A stretch of 58,908 nt of DNA from Cognatundibacterium crateris (GCF_010078235.1 NZ_JAABOS010000013.1:3098-62005); one strand, 5' to 3'; numbered from the stretch's first letter, positions 1 to 9,348 are shown. Notes: generated by a model not told the origin, from the sequence alone. Program-made: numbers and translations.

Positions 1-102
1 TTATTGGTAAAGCCTGCAGAACTGACTATATTGTCTGATGAAATCAGACTGCTGTCAGCGTACTGGCGTCATTATGATTGTAACGTTTTAAGAAAGTCCG
101 CG

Positions 103-522
103 ATGTCTGAACATCTACATACTAGCCTGCCCGCCCACATGCCCACCTTGCGTGTGATGCCTATGCCCTCTGATGCCAATGTCCACGGCGATGTATTTGG
201 CGGCTGGATCATGGCGCAGGTCGATATCGCCGGTGCCATTCCGGCTGCACGTCGTGCCAATGGCCGGGTAGCCACCATCGCAGTGAATTCCTTCCTGTTT
301 AAGCAACCGGTGTTTGTGGGTGATCTGCTCTCATTTTATGCAGACATTGTTAAAGTCGGCAAAACTTCGATCACGATCTCAGTTGAAGTGTATGCAGAAC
401 GTAACCGTCTGCAAGCTGAAACCGTCAAAGTCACGGAAGCAACCCTGACCTATGTCGCCACCGGGGAAGACCGCAAGCCGCGCCAGATTCCACCGCTGGA
501 ATCATTATCCGGCGCAGTATAA
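103..522 (+). CDS. yciA: Acyl-CoA thioesterase, YciA-type hot-dog fold
   Basis: Predicted 139-residue cytosolic thioesterase that hydrolyses acyl-CoA esters to free acid and CoA. The YciA-type motif is clear: Asn26, the HGDVFGG stretch at residues 28-34, and Asp41, the usual acidic catalytic residue of the family. The length fits a single hot-dog domain. The frame is open from position 4, but the 33 residues before Met35 of that longer frame do not resemble the family, so I chose the ATG at 103. The phosphatase gene follows after 23 bases on the same strand, so the two may be co-transcribed. The exact substrate range cannot be read from sequence. Confidence 0.85.
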   Translation: MSEHLHTSLPAHMPTLRVMPMPSDANVHGDVFGGWIMAQVDIAGAIPAARRANGRVATIAVNSFLFKQPVFVGDLLSFYADIVKVGKTSITISVEVYAERNRLQAETVKVTEATLTYVATGEDRKPRQIPPLESLSGAV

Positions 523-545
523 GCCAGAAAACAGATTCCCAATCG

Positions 546-2129
546 ATGCCTTCCCGCCGCCACTTTCTGCAGCATTTGCTGCAGTTGGGAACGCTTGCAG
601 CATTATCGCAAGCCTTTCCCAGCCATGCTGCTGAGCTGATTTCCAGCTATCCTTTTTCACTCGGTGTTGCATCCGGCTCACCGCGCCATGACAGCGTGGT
701 CCTGTGGACCCGCCTGCTACCCGATCCATTGAATGCAGTGCCATTGCCACCTTTGGTATATAAGCTGAACTGGGAAGTCGCTGAGGACATACATTTCAAA
801 CGTATCGTGCGCCAGGGTGAGGTATTTGCCTTGCCTGAACTGGGGCACAGCGTGCATGTCGATGTCAGCGGTCTGAGTCCGGATCGCTGGTATTTTTACC
901 GCTTTATGCATGGCGATGCGATCAGCCCCATTGCGCGCACCCGGACGGCACCGGATAACGACAGCCTTAGTAAACTGCGTCTGGCGGTCGCTTCCTGCCA
1001 GCATTGGGAATTCGGCGAGTACGCGGCACATAAGCATATTGCGGCGGCTAATCCGGATCTGATCGCCTTTCTCGGCGACTATATCTATGAGTGGGGGCCG
1101 TATGATCTGAAGCATCCGGCCAAACCGAGACGGCGTGATATAGAGAGCTTTAGCCTCAGCGAATACCGTGCCCGTTATGCGCAATACAAAAGCGATCCGC
1201 TGCTGCAAATGTCGCATCACTGTGCACCATGGATAGTCACCTGGGATGATCATGAAGTCGCGAATGACTATGCGGCCGATCGCGATGAACGCCTGAACCC
1301 GCAATTTCTGCAAAGGCGTGCCGCCGCCTATCAGGCTTTCTATGAGCACATGCCAGTCAGACTGCATCAGGTGACGGTGCATCCTGCGCAGTTCGCGCAC
1401 ATGCGCATCTATGAACGCTATGACTGGGGCAGGCTGGCACGTTTTCATCTGCTGGATGATCGCCAATACCGCAGTCATCAGGCCTGCAATCCGACTGACC
1501 GCGGAGGTTCACGCCTGGTCAGCCCGAATGCCTGTGCGGATTTGTCTGCCGCTGGTCGCACTATGCTGGGACAGGAACAGGAAGTATGGCTGAATCAGGG
1601 GTTGGCAAGTTCAAATGCTAAATGGAATATCCTGGCACAACAGACTTTGCTTGCACCATGCAGACATGGGTCGCCGCTACAGGCCTTGGGTGACAGTCAG
1701 ATCTGGACCGATGGCTGGGATGGTTACCCGGCCGCACGTCAGCGTCTGCTGGATGTGTTTCATCAACACCAAAATCTGAACCCCGTCATATTGTCAGGCG
1801 ATGTACATACTTTTTACGCAGCGAACCTGGCACGTGATTTGAATCAGCCCCTATCTACAACAAATCCAGTGATTGCGACAGAATTTTGCGGCACCTCACT
1901 GACCTCGAATTCACGTCCGCAATCCCAGACTGAGCAAATCCTGCAAGACAATCCCCACCTGGTCTATGGACGCAGTGATAAACGCGGCTTTATGCTCAGC
2001 GATATCCATGGCACCAGCATGACGACGCAGTACTTAGCGCTGGACGATGTGAGCAAAGCTGACTCCGGCATTAAAGTACTCAAAACTTTTGTGGTCGAGC
2101 ACGGCAAACCCGGCATCGCAGGCACATAA
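546..2129 (+). CDS. phoD: PhoD-family alkaline phosphatase, Tat-exported
   Basis: A 527-residue secreted phosphatase/phosphodiesterase of the PhoD metallophosphatase family. The N-terminus has the twin-arginine pattern SRRHFLQ (Arg4-Arg5), a hydrophobic stretch and an AHA-like cleavage region near residue 29, indicating folded export through Tat. Metal-site motifs of the family are visible: GDYIYEW at 177-183, WDDHEVAND from 233, and GDVH at 418-421. PhoD enzymes use Fe3+ and Ca2+ and release phosphate from mono- and diesters in the periplasm or outside the cell. No Pho-box was identified upstream. The gene ends directly in a shared intrinsic terminator, and fadD converges from the other side. 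Confidence 0.85.
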   Translation: MPSRRHFLQHLLQLGTLAALSQAFPSHAAELISSYPFSLGVASGSPRHDSVVLWTRLLPDPLNAVPLPPLVYKLNWEVAEDIHFKRIVRQGEVFALPELGHSVHVDVSGLSPDRWYFYRFMHGDAISPIARTRTAPDNDSLSKLRLAVASCQHWEFGEYAAHKHIAAANPDLIAFLGDYIYEWGPYDLKHPAKPRRRDIESFSLSEYRARYAQYKSDPLLQMSHHCAPWIVTWDDHEVANDYAADRDERLNPQFLQRRAAAYQAFYEHMPVRLHQVTVHPAQFAHMRIYERYDWGRLARFHLLDDRQYRSHQACNPTDRGGSRLVSPNACADLSAAGRTMLGQEQEVWLNQGLASSNAKWNILAQQTLLAPCRHGSPLQALGDSQIWTDGWDGYPAARQRLLDVFHQHQNLNPVILSGDVHTFYAANLARDLNQPLSTTNPVIATEFCGTSLTSNSRPQSQTEQILQDNPHLVYGRSDKRGFMLSDIHGTSMTTQYLALDDVSKADSGIKVLKTFVVEHGKPGIAGT

Positions 2130-2157
2130 AAAAAGGCAGCCACGGCTGCCTTTTTTT
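2128..2157. terminator. Bidirectional intrinsic terminator between phoD and fadD
   Basis: GGCAGC and GCTGCC pair around a CACG loop. The stem is flanked by a run of seven A on the left and seven or more T on the right, so it can terminate both the plus-strand phoD transcript and the minus-strand fadD transcript. The phoD stop codon overlaps its left edge. Confidence 0.9.
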
Positions 2158-2181
2158 GATACTCAAATTCCGTATTTGGAA

Positions 2182-3858
2182 TTACGCTTTTTTCTCATCA
2201 CGTAATTCGCGACGCAGGATTTTACCGACATTGGTTTTTGGCAGTTCCATGCGGAATTCTATGTACTTCGGTTTTTTGTAAGCGGTGAACTGCTCCTTAC
2301 AATATTCCATCAGCTGATCTACGGTCAGTGTAGGATCTTTGCGCACCACAAACAGTTTGACAGCCTCACCGGAATTCGCATCGGGCACACCGATACACGC
2401 GCATTCCAATACGCCAGGATGCTGCGCCACCACGCCTTCGATTTCGTTCGGATATACATTAAATCCAGACACCAGAATCATGTCTTTTTTACGATCGACG
2501 ATAGTGGTGTAACCGCGGAAATCCATGATGCCGACATCACCGGTTTTAAAGAAACCATCGGGAGTCATGACCTTAGCGGTTTCATCCGGACGGTTCCAGT
2601 AACCCGCCATCACCTGCGGCCCGCGAATCGCGATCTCACCAGTCTGACCTAAGGGCAGTCGATTACCATCATCGTCCAGAATCGCGATTTCTGTCGATGG
2701 GATAGGCAAGCCTATGGTGCCGGAAAATTCCTTGGTATTGGCTGGGTTGGCAGTTGCAACCGGCGAGGTTTCAGACAAACCATACCCCTCAGCAATCGCA
2801 CAGCCTGTGACCTTCAGCCACTTATCCGCCACTGCTTTTTGCACCGCCATACCGCCACCGCTGCAGATTTCATAGCCAGAAAAATCGAGCGAGGCAAAGT
2901 CGGGATTGTTCAGCAAACCGTTGTACAGCGTGTTCACAGCAGGGAAAATATTGACGCGGTAATTACGCAATTCTTTGACAAAACCAGGGATATCACGCGG
3001 ATTAGGAATCAGCACATTCATTGCGCCGATGCGGGTACCGAGCAGGCTGCAGACGGTGAGCGCAAAAATATGATAGAGCGGCAAAGCACAAACAATGACT
3101 TTGGCTTCATCTTCATGTCCCGACATGCTGGGGCGCAGCCAGGCATCATTTTGCAGAATATTCGCGACCACATTTCTGTGCAACAGCGTCGCACCTTTGG
3201 AGACGCCGGTAGTACCACCCGTATATTGCAGGAAGGCGACGTCATCCGGTTGCAGGCTCGCAGGCTGAAAACGCTTACCTGCAGCAGCAGATAACATTTG
3301 ATTGAACCGGATCGCGGTCGGCAGGCTGAACGCTGGCACCATCTTTTTCACATTCCGGACCACGAAATTGACGATGGTCCCTTTCAGTCCGCCCAGCAAA
3401 TCCCCCATGCTGGCGATCACGATGTGCTTGACCTTCGTTCTTGGTAACACCTGCTCTAAGGTGGTCGCAAAATTTTCAAGAATGAAAATCGCTTCCGCGC
3501 CGGAGTCGGTCAGTTGATGCTCAAGTTCGCGTGGCGTGTATAGGGGATTCACATTCACCACCACATAACCGGCACGCAGAATAGCGGCCATTACCGCCGG
3601 ATACTGCAGCACGTTAGGCATCATGATGGCAACGCGTGCGCCTTTTTGCAGTCCCTGTCCCTGCAACCATGCAGCGATCTGCTGTGACATGTTATCTAGT
3701 TGACCGTAAGTCAGAAATTTACCCATACAGGCATAGGCTTTGCGATTCGCAAATTTCTTGAACGACTCATCCAATAACTGAACCAGTGACTGGTATTGAT
3801 TGACATTAATGTCCGCCGGAATCCCTTCTGGATAGGATTTAAGCCAAAACTTGTCCAT
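2182..3858 (-). CDS. fadD: Long-chain fatty acid-CoA ligase
   Basis: A 558-residue AMP-forming acyl-CoA synthetase. It activates long-chain fatty acids with ATP and CoA, the entry step of beta-oxidation, at the inner membrane. The P-loop-like motif YTGGTTGVSKG lies at 212-222, the adenylate-binding GYGLSETSP at about 358-366, the fatty-acyl-CoA synthetase signature begins at DGFFKTGD (434-441), and the catalytic C-terminal Lys is in the NVGKILRRELR region. Length matches E. coli FadD (561). The start has a GAGGAG ribosome binding site. A TACAAT hexamer on the minus strand (complement of 3882-3887) could be its -10, but no good -35 accompanies it. The yciA thioesterase gene two genes away works on the same acyl-CoA pool. 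Confidence 0.92.
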   Translation of the reverse strand: MDKFWLKSYPEGIPADINVNQYQSLVQLLDESFKKFANRKAYACMGKFLTYGQLDNMSQQIAAWLQGQGLQKGARVAIMMPNVLQYPAVMAAILRAGYVVVNVNPLYTPRELEHQLTDSGAEAIFILENFATTLEQVLPRTKVKHIVIASMGDLLGGLKGTIVNFVVRNVKKMVPAFSLPTAIRFNQMLSAAAGKRFQPASLQPDDVAFLQYTGGTTGVSKGATLLHRNVVANILQNDAWLRPSMSGHEDEAKVIVCALPLYHIFALTVCSLLGTRIGAMNVLIPNPRDIPGFVKELRNYRVNIFPAVNTLYNGLLNNPDFASLDFSGYEICSGGGMAVQKAVADKWLKVTGCAIAEGYGLSETSPVATANPANTKEFSGTIGLPIPSTEIAILDDDGNRLPLGQTGEIAIRGPQVMAGYWNRPDETAKVMTPDGFFKTGDVGIMDFRGYTTIVDRKKDMILVSGFNVYPNEIEGVVAQHPGVLECACIGVPDANSGEAVKLFVVRKDPTLTVDQLMEYCKEQFTAYKKPKYIEFRMELPKTNVGKILRRELRDEKKA

Positions 3859-4075
3859 AATTCTCCTCTTCGCTGATTTTTATTGTATGAAACGTTTGTA
3901 TTCGGACATAGAAAAGCACGTCCGCACTTTTTATTGAGCGCAACATCCTCAAGGGTGATGCTAGCGACTTAGTGCTGGCAAGGCAAGCATTTTAGAATTC
4001 AGTTGAAAGAACCATCTAGGCTACATTGCACCGCACAAATCAACTGGCACGGTGAGCTTTTTTACTTTTCAAAAC

Positions 4076-5023
4076 TTATTCTGGTAGCCTATCCACCGCC
4101 TCGCCGAGGCGCAATCCGGTGTTGAGTCGTTCCAGATGTAACAGCGCGGCAGAATGATCGGCGGTCGCACGATATGTTTCGAGTTCTCCAAACAACTGCG
4201 CAATCAAACTGGTGGCGGGCAATTGCAATCCGGCGTCAGTTGCAGCAGCCTGAATATTGCGCATATCTTTGGCCTGGGTTTTCACCTGACCACCGGGGAT
4301 GAAATTCCTTTCCAGCATACGTTGCCCATGCAATTCCAGTATCCGGCTTTCGGCAAACCCACCGCGCAAAGCAGTTCTTACTGCGGCCGGATCGGCACCA
4401 CCGGCCTGTGCCAGCAATAAGGCTTCCGCCACCAGTTGTATGGTGCCGCCTACGATCAGCTGATTGCATAGCTTGGCTAACTGTCCTGAACCCGGTGGCC
4501 CCACCAAGGCAGGTCTGCCCATCGCCTGCAGCACAGGTTCAAGCTCAGCAAAAACTTCAGGGCGGGCACCGACCATGATCGCCAGGGTTCCGGCCTGCGC
4601 ACCCGCTACACCGCCGGACACCGGCGCATCCGCAAACGCGAGACCGCTGGCCTCACAGCGCGCACGCAATTCCAGCGCTTCGGACTGGCGGGTTGAACTC
4701 ATGTCGATCACACACATACCCGCACGCCAGGCCAGTGCAGTCTGCTCCAGTACCTGTGCCACGATGGGTCCGGAATCGAGCATAGTGATAATCAATTCTG
4801 CCTGCCATTCGCCATCTGCAACGGCCAGGGCGGGATCGCTGGCCAGCACAGCGCCATGCTGTACCAACATGCTGGTTTTGGCTGGCGTGCGGTTCCAGAC
4901 ATGTAACTGATGTCCTGCCGCCAGCAAGCGTAAGCCCATAGGCTGGCCCATCAAACCTGTTCCGAGTAAGGCGATACGGCGCGGTCTGAACGCTGCATGT
5001 AAATTTAACTCTGTCTGCTCCAT
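4076..5023 (-). CDS. NAD(P)-dependent oxidoreductase, 3-hydroxyisobutyrate dehydrogenase family
   Basis: A 315-residue beta-hydroxyacid dehydrogenase. The N-terminal Rossmann motif GTGLMG is at residues 21-26, followed by the DAPVSGG substrate-binding stretch and by GSGQLAKLCNQ, which holds the family's catalytic lysine. Members reduce or oxidise short 3-hydroxyacids (3-hydroxyisobutyrate, tartronate semialdehyde, succinic semialdehyde), and the specific substrate cannot be assigned here. The open frame extends to 5113, but the ATG at 5023 has an AAGGAG ribosome binding site at the right distance, and the extra 30 residues would reach the divergent pagL promoter region. Valine catabolism would fit the nearby branched-chain amino acid importer, but that is only an inference. 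Confidence 0.85.
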   Translation of the reverse strand: MEQTELNLHAAFRPRRIALLGTGLMGQPMGLRLLAAGHQLHVWNRTPAKTSMLVQHGAVLASDPALAVADGEWQAELIITMLDSGPIVAQVLEQTALAWRAGMCVIDMSSTRQSEALELRARCEASGLAFADAPVSGGVAGAQAGTLAIMVGARPEVFAELEPVLQAMGRPALVGPPGSGQLAKLCNQLIVGGTIQLVAEALLLAQAGGADPAAVRTALRGGFAESRILELHGQRMLERNFIPGGQVKTQAKDMRNIQAAATDAGLQLPATSLIAQLFGELETYRATADHSAALLHLERLNTGLRLGEAVDRLPE

Positions 5024-5132
5024 CGCTGTTCTGCTCCTTGCAATTAATCCTTGTTTCCGCGCCAAAAGTGAGGCCTGAAATTGTGTTAGTCTTGCTGTTT
5101 TACTGATCGTCAACCCAAGCTCTGTTCATCCC

Positions 5133-5672
5133 ATGAAAACACTAACACAAAGATTCCTGCTCGGTGCAGCTTGTATGCTCGCCAGCTCAGCCGCGTCGGC
5201 CATTGATTCCTATTCCGCTGAATTCGCCAGCGGAAATAAGTCGCAGTTTGTGCGCGGCGGACTGCAATGGAACTGGGATGAGCAATGGCTGAAATCAAAT
5301 AGCAGCTTCGTCGGCGGCTATTGGGATGCGACGCTGACGCAATGGCGCAACAATGCCTATCAGGGCGTACCTGGTGCAACCCAGAACATTACTGATGTCG
5401 GCTTCACACCGGTATTCAGATGGCAGCAGTCCAGTAAAAAAGGCGTGTATGCAGAAGCGGGGATCGGTGTGCATCTGTTCAGCCATGTGTATAACAACAA
5501 TGGCCGTCGTTTTTCCACCGCCTTCCAGTTTGGCGATCATCTGGGCGCTGGCTATGTGTTTGCCAGCGGACTGGACGTCGGTCTGAAGGTTCAGCATTTC
5601 TCAAACGGCGCGATCAAGCGCCCGAATCCGGGTGCCAACGTGGCAGTAATCAGAGTCGCTTATCCGTTCTGA
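5133..5672 (+). CDS. pagL: PagL-type lipid A 3-O-deacylase / acyloxyacyl hydrolase
   Basis: A 179-residue outer membrane protein. A signal peptide (about residues 1-23, cleavage after ASA) precedes alternating beta-strand-like segments, and the chain ends in the aromatic YPF terminus typical of outer membrane barrels. The PagL signature QHFSNG contains the predicted catalytic His155 and Ser157. PagL enzymes remove the 3-O acyl chain of lipid A and alter its inflammatory potency. At the spacing where Pseudomonas aeruginosa PagL carries its catalytic Glu (12 residues after Ser) this protein has Asn169, so activity is uncertain. It is divergent from the oxidoreductase gene and convergent with livF. 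Assignment to the family is fairly firm; enzyme activity is not. Confidence 0.8.
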   Translation: MKTLTQRFLLGAACMLASSAASAIDSYSAEFASGNKSQFVRGGLQWNWDEQWLKSNSSFVGGYWDATLTQWRNNAYQGVPGATQNITDVGFTPVFRWQQSSKKGVYAEAGIGVHLFSHVYNNNGRRFSTAFQFGDHLGAGYVFASGLDVGLKVQHFSNGAIKRPNPGANVAVIRVAYPF

Positions 5673-5682
5673 CGATGAAATG

Positions 5683-5748
5683 GCGATGCGCGCCGGACAG
5701 CACGCATCGCTAATCCCCTATGCAGGCAGAGCTTGAGCCCTGCCTGCA
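5683..5748. terminator. Two tandem hairpins between pagL and livF
   Basis: An 8-bp perfect stem (5683-5690 with 5703-5710, 12-base loop) is followed by a second 8-bp perfect stem (5721-5728 with 5741-5748, 12-base loop). They fill the 78-base gap between convergent genes. Neither has a T-tract, so they are either factor-assisted terminators or transcript-end protectors. Confidence 0.5.
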
Positions 5749-5750
5749 CC

Positions 5751-6479
5751 TCAATGCGTATGACCACCGCCCAGATAGGCGGCCTGCACAGCAGGATCAT
5801 TTTGCAGCTTGTCGGCCGGGCCATGCACAGAAATCCTGCCATTCTCCAGCACATAACCGTAGTCAGCCACGGCCAGCGCGGCAGCAGCAAACTGCTCCAC
5901 CAGTAACATGGTTCTGCCCTCCTGCTTGAGGCGCTGGATGATACGGAATACCTCATCCACCAGTATAGGCGCCAGTCCCATCGATGGCTCATCCAATAAA
6001 ATCACTTCAGGATTGAGCATCACGGCGCGCGCCATCGCCAGCATTTGCTGTTCGCCGCCAGACAAAGTACCCGCCAGCTGATGGCGCCGCTCACGCAAAC
6101 GCGGGAACAACTCCATCGCATTTTGCAAATCATGTTCGATATCACCACGGGGACGGGCCCGGGTAAAGCGCGGGAATGCACCCAGCAATAAATTATCTGT
6201 CACCGACATGGTGGCAAACACCCTTCTGCCTTCCGGTGAATGGGCCAGACCAGCACGTGCGATCTGATGCGAATCCATGCCGGTCACATTTTTGCCAGCC
6301 AGCGTGACCGTTCCCTCTTTCGGTTTGATCATGCCGGAAATCGCCCGCATCGTAGTGGTTTTACCGGCTCCGTTCGAACCTATCAGCGTGACCACTTTGC
6401 CCTTAGGAACATCCAGTGAAATACCATGCAACACCTGTACTTTGCCGTAGGCAGCATGTAAGTTTTGTATACTCAGCAT
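5751..6479 (-). CDS. livF: Branched-chain amino acid ABC transporter, ATPase LivF
   Basis: A 242-residue ABC ATPase that energises uptake of leucine, isoleucine and valine. Walker A GSNGAGKTT is at 34-42, followed by a LSGGEQQ signature and Walker B with LLDEPSMGL; the last is typical of LivF. The frame is open to 6554, but the ATG at 6479 has a GGAGAG ribosome binding site and gives the standard LivF start. It begins 10 bases after the livM-livG stop, so it is translated from the same mRNA and should pair with the LivG half of that protein in the ATPase dimer. It is the last gene of the liv cluster. Confidence 0.92.
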   Translation of the reverse strand: MLSIQNLHAAYGKVQVLHGISLDVPKGKVVTLIGSNGAGKTTTMRAISGMIKPKEGTVTLAGKNVTGMDSHQIARAGLAHSPEGRRVFATMSVTDNLLLGAFPRFTRARPRGDIEHDLQNAMELFPRLRERRHQLAGTLSGGEQQMLAMARAVMLNPEVILLDEPSMGLAPILVDEVFRIIQRLKQEGRTMLLVEQFAAAALAVADYGYVLENGRISVHGPADKLQNDPAVQAAYLGGGHTH

Positions 6480-6489
6480 CGCTCTCTCC

Positions 6490-8448
6490 TCAGGCTGCGC
6501 CGGTGGATGCGGCAGCCAGATCTTCACTGACACTGCCACCAAGATAGGCTTCAATGACTTTAGGATCAGCCTGTACCTGTGCGGGTTGTCCTTCCGCGAT
6601 TTTCTGGCCGAAATCCAATACCGTCACGGTATCGCAGATAGACATCACCACATCCATATGGTGTTCGATCAGGATAATGGTGATACCGTGTTCGCGAATT
6701 TTTCGGATGATCGCCACCAGTTCCTTAATATCAGGAGCAGTCAGACCTGCAGCGGGCTCGTCCAGCAACAGCAGTTGCGGATTCAAACCGAGTGCCCTTC
6801 CTATCTCCAGCAAACGCTGCTTACCATAAGGCAGATTGCGCGCTTCTTCATTGGCCAGATCAGACAAGCCGACAAAATGCAGGATGCTGGCGGCCCGCGC
6901 CCGTGCTGCATCTTCCTCGCGTTGATAGCGTGGCGTATGCAACATCACATCCAGGATATTGCTGCGGAAGGTGTTATGCAGACCGACCAGTACGTTCTCG
7001 GTGGCGGTCATCTCACCAAACAACTGCACATTCTGAAAAGTACGCGCCACACCACCGAGCGCAATGGCGGATGGGGTATTGCCGGAAATCGCTTTACCCG
7101 CAAATTCAACCACACCATCCGTCGGCTGATAAATCCCGGTCAGCACATTCATCATGGTACTTTTACCGGAACCATTCGGGCCTATCAAACCATGCACACT
7201 GCCTTTTGCCACCTGCAGATCCACCTGATTCAAGGCCTTGAGGCCACCGAACTGCATCAGCACCTGACGTGCGCTCAGCAAGACACCGATGCGTTCTTCG
7301 CTGGCCTGGGTAATCGCGAGTTTGTCATTGAGTTGCGTCGCATCGCTATGCGCCAATAAATGGCGTGGTCCCTTACCCAGCATAGACTGCACAAATCCGA
7401 CGATGCCATCCTGCAGGTAATACACCACGAACAAGGTCATCAGTCCGAAGATAGTCAGACGCCAGTCGGTGATGTTTTCCAGCTTGTAGGAAAACGCTGC
7501 CATACCAGCTGTTGCCAGAACAGGCACCAGCACTTCGCGCAAAGTCTTACGCCCCTGCACCAGCAACCAGGCTGAGCCCGCCACGCCAGCGACAGCGGCA
7601 ACGGTCGCGATTTTTCGGAACAGATCAATATCAGCCAACAAGGACGGTAACATCACCACAATAAATGCGCCCAGCAAAGAACCGATACGGCTCTTGCGGC
7701 CACCCATAATGACCGCCAGCAGGAATAATATGGTCAGCTCGAAGTTATAGGTATTGGGGGAGATATACTCTTCAGAGCTCGCATATAAAGCCCCGGCCAG
7801 ACCCGCCAGTGCTGCGCTGATGACGAAGGCGTAGACCTTGTAGCGATACACCGATACCCCCATACAATCGGAAGCAATCGGACTGTCACGCAAAGCCTGA
7901 AATGCGCGCCCCAGATGAGAACGAAGAATGCGGTGTACCACAATCAGCGCCAGCACCATCAGACCGGCAACCAGATAAAAATGACCAACCTCACCCAGCT
8001 TTTGTCCAAACAGAACCGGTTTGGCGACTTTGATACCCATCGGCCCCTCAGTCAGGAAAGTCATTTCATTAATCAGGATCTGAATGATGGTACCGAAGGC
8101 CAGCGTCACCATGGCCAGATATGGGCCCGTCACACGTAATGCAGGCAGCGCCAGCAAGGCACCGAATAATGCCGTCACCGCGATACTGGCTGGCAGCGCC
8201 AGCAGCACCGGACAACCCAGCTTAAACACTAACACACCGGTAGTGTAGGAGCCTATGCCAAACAGACCGGCATGACCCAGAGATACCTGACCGGTGTAGC
8301 CGACCACGATATCCAGCCCAAACAACAGGATGGCATAAATCAGGATGGTTTCAGCCAGATGCAGGTAATAGGGATTGTGTACAAACACCGGAAATAGCCC
8401 GAGCGCGGCCACTCCGGCCAGCCCCAACAGGAAGCTCTTGTTACGCAT
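6490..8448 (-). CDS. livMG: Fused branched-chain amino acid ABC permease and ATPase (LivM-LivG)
   Basis: A 652-residue protein in which a LivM-type permease (about residues 1-350, many hydrophobic spans, with the GYTGQVSLGHA motif at 50-60) runs directly into a LivG-type ATPase (about 390-652). Walker A GPNGSGKST is at 423-431, followed by a YGKQRLLEIGRAL signature and LLLLDEPAAGL Walker B. Separate LivM and LivG proteins would total about the same length, so both halves look complete. The segment 300-385 adds two more hydrophobic stretches and a short linker. One frame covers the whole length with no slippery site that I can see. With LivH, LivF and LivK it makes a full importer. Confidence 0.9.
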   Translation of the reverse strand: MRNKSFLLGLAGVAALGLFPVFVHNPYYLHLAETILIYAILLFGLDIVVGYTGQVSLGHAGLFGIGSYTTGVLVFKLGCPVLLALPASIAVTALFGALLALPALRVTGPYLAMVTLAFGTIIQILINEMTFLTEGPMGIKVAKPVLFGQKLGEVGHFYLVAGLMVLALIVVHRILRSHLGRAFQALRDSPIASDCMGVSVYRYKVYAFVISAALAGLAGALYASSEEYISPNTYNFELTILFLLAVIMGGRKSRIGSLLGAFIVVMLPSLLADIDLFRKIATVAAVAGVAGSAWLLVQGRKTLREVLVPVLATAGMAAFSYKLENITDWRLTIFGLMTLFVVYYLQDGIVGFVQSMLGKGPRHLLAHSDATQLNDKLAITQASEERIGVLLSARQVLMQFGGLKALNQVDLQVAKGSVHGLIGPNGSGKSTMMNVLTGIYQPTDGVVEFAGKAISGNTPSAIALGGVARTFQNVQLFGEMTATENVLVGLHNTFRSNILDVMLHTPRYQREEDAARARAASILHFVGLSDLANEEARNLPYGKQRLLEIGRALGLNPQLLLLDEPAAGLTAPDIKELVAIIRKIREHGITIILIEHHMDVVMSICDTVTVLDFGQKIAEGQPAQVQADPKVIEAYLGGSVSEDLAAASTGAA

Positions 8449-8457
8449 GATGGCTCC

Positions 8458-9348
8458 TTATACTTTTTTGATTGCTGCTTTACCGAACAAACCGGCAGGT
8501 TTCACCGCCAGCACCAGTAACAGCAACAGCAAACCTGGCACTTCCTTGTAACCGGTGGAGATATAAAATCCAGTCAGGGTCTCTGCAATACCGAGTATCA
8601 GTCCGCCCACAATCGCACCGACACCGGAAGTCAGACCACCGATGATCGCCACTGCAAACGCCTTCAAACCCAGCGCGGAACCCATAGTGGCGCCGGTCAG
8701 TGTCAATGGTGCGACCAGCACACCGGCAAACGCAGCAGTAGCAGATGACAAGGCATACGAAAACGTAATCACCATGCTGGTGTTAATCCCCATCAGTCCT
8801 GCAGCATCACGGTCATTCGAGGTCGCTACCACGGCTTTGCCGTAGATCGATTTACGGTTGAACATTTCAACCGCCAGCATCATCGCCAGTGCACCCAGCA
8901 CCACGACGACTTGCATCGCCTGTACATTGGCACCGAAAATCTGAAACGGTGCTGCCGACAAAGGGGAAGGGAAAGTCAGATCGTCTTTGCCCCAGATATT
9001 TTCAGCGACATTTTTGAAAATAATCGCGAGCGCAATAGTGGACATAATCCAGCCAAATTCGGATTTGATTTTAATCGCCGGACGGACACCTATCCATTCA
9101 ACCACCATGCCCTGCAAAGCGCCAAATACGATCACCAGCGGTATCATCAGCCAGTAATTCATATACGGTCCGCCATGTATCTGACCGACCAGACTGAGAC
9201 CGACCAGCGCGCCCAGCATCAGCGATTCCCCCTGTCCGAAATTCAGGGTGCCGGAGGTGGCAAAAGTGAGTTGATAACCGAATGCGATGACCGCATAAAT
9301 CATACCCAGCGCGATACCGCTAAACACAAGTTGTAACAGGATTTCCAT
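8458..9348 (-). CDS. livH: Branched-chain amino acid ABC transporter, permease LivH
   Basis: A 296-residue integral inner membrane protein with about eight hydrophobic segments. It contains the GQGESLMLGA and SALGLKAFAVAIIGGL regions typical of LivH. It pairs with the LivM half of the downstream fusion to form the translocation pore. The fusion gene begins 9 bases after its stop. The start ATG at 9348 has only a weak Shine-Dalgarno, and livK lies 237 bases upstream, separated by a hairpin, so livH is probably expressed at a lower level from the livK transcript. Confidence 0.92.
   Translation of the reverse strand: MEILLQLVFSGIALGMIYAVIAFGYQLTFATSGTLNFGQGESLMLGALVGLSLVGQIHGGPYMNYWLMIPLVIVFGALQGMVVEWIGVRPAIKIKSEFGWIMSTIALAIIFKNVAENIWGKDDLTFPSPLSAAPFQIFGANVQAMQVVVVLGALAMMLAVEMFNRKSIYGKAVVATSNDRDAAGLMGINTSMVITFSYALSSATAAFAGVLVAPLTLTGATMGSALGLKAFAVAIIGGLTSGVGAIVGGLILGIAETLTGFYISTGYKEVPGLLLLLLVLAVKPAGLFGKAAIKKV

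Noticed and set aside
717..1478. Open frame of 253 codons on the minus strand
   Set aside because: Antisense to phoD, which has a clear Tat signal and metal-site motifs. No start signal and no family resemblance.
3882..3900. AAACGTTT palindrome upstream of fadD as a fatty-acid regulator operator
   Set aside because: Only eight bases are symmetric, and the spacing does not match the PsrA-type half-site arrangement I know. Too weak to report as a site.
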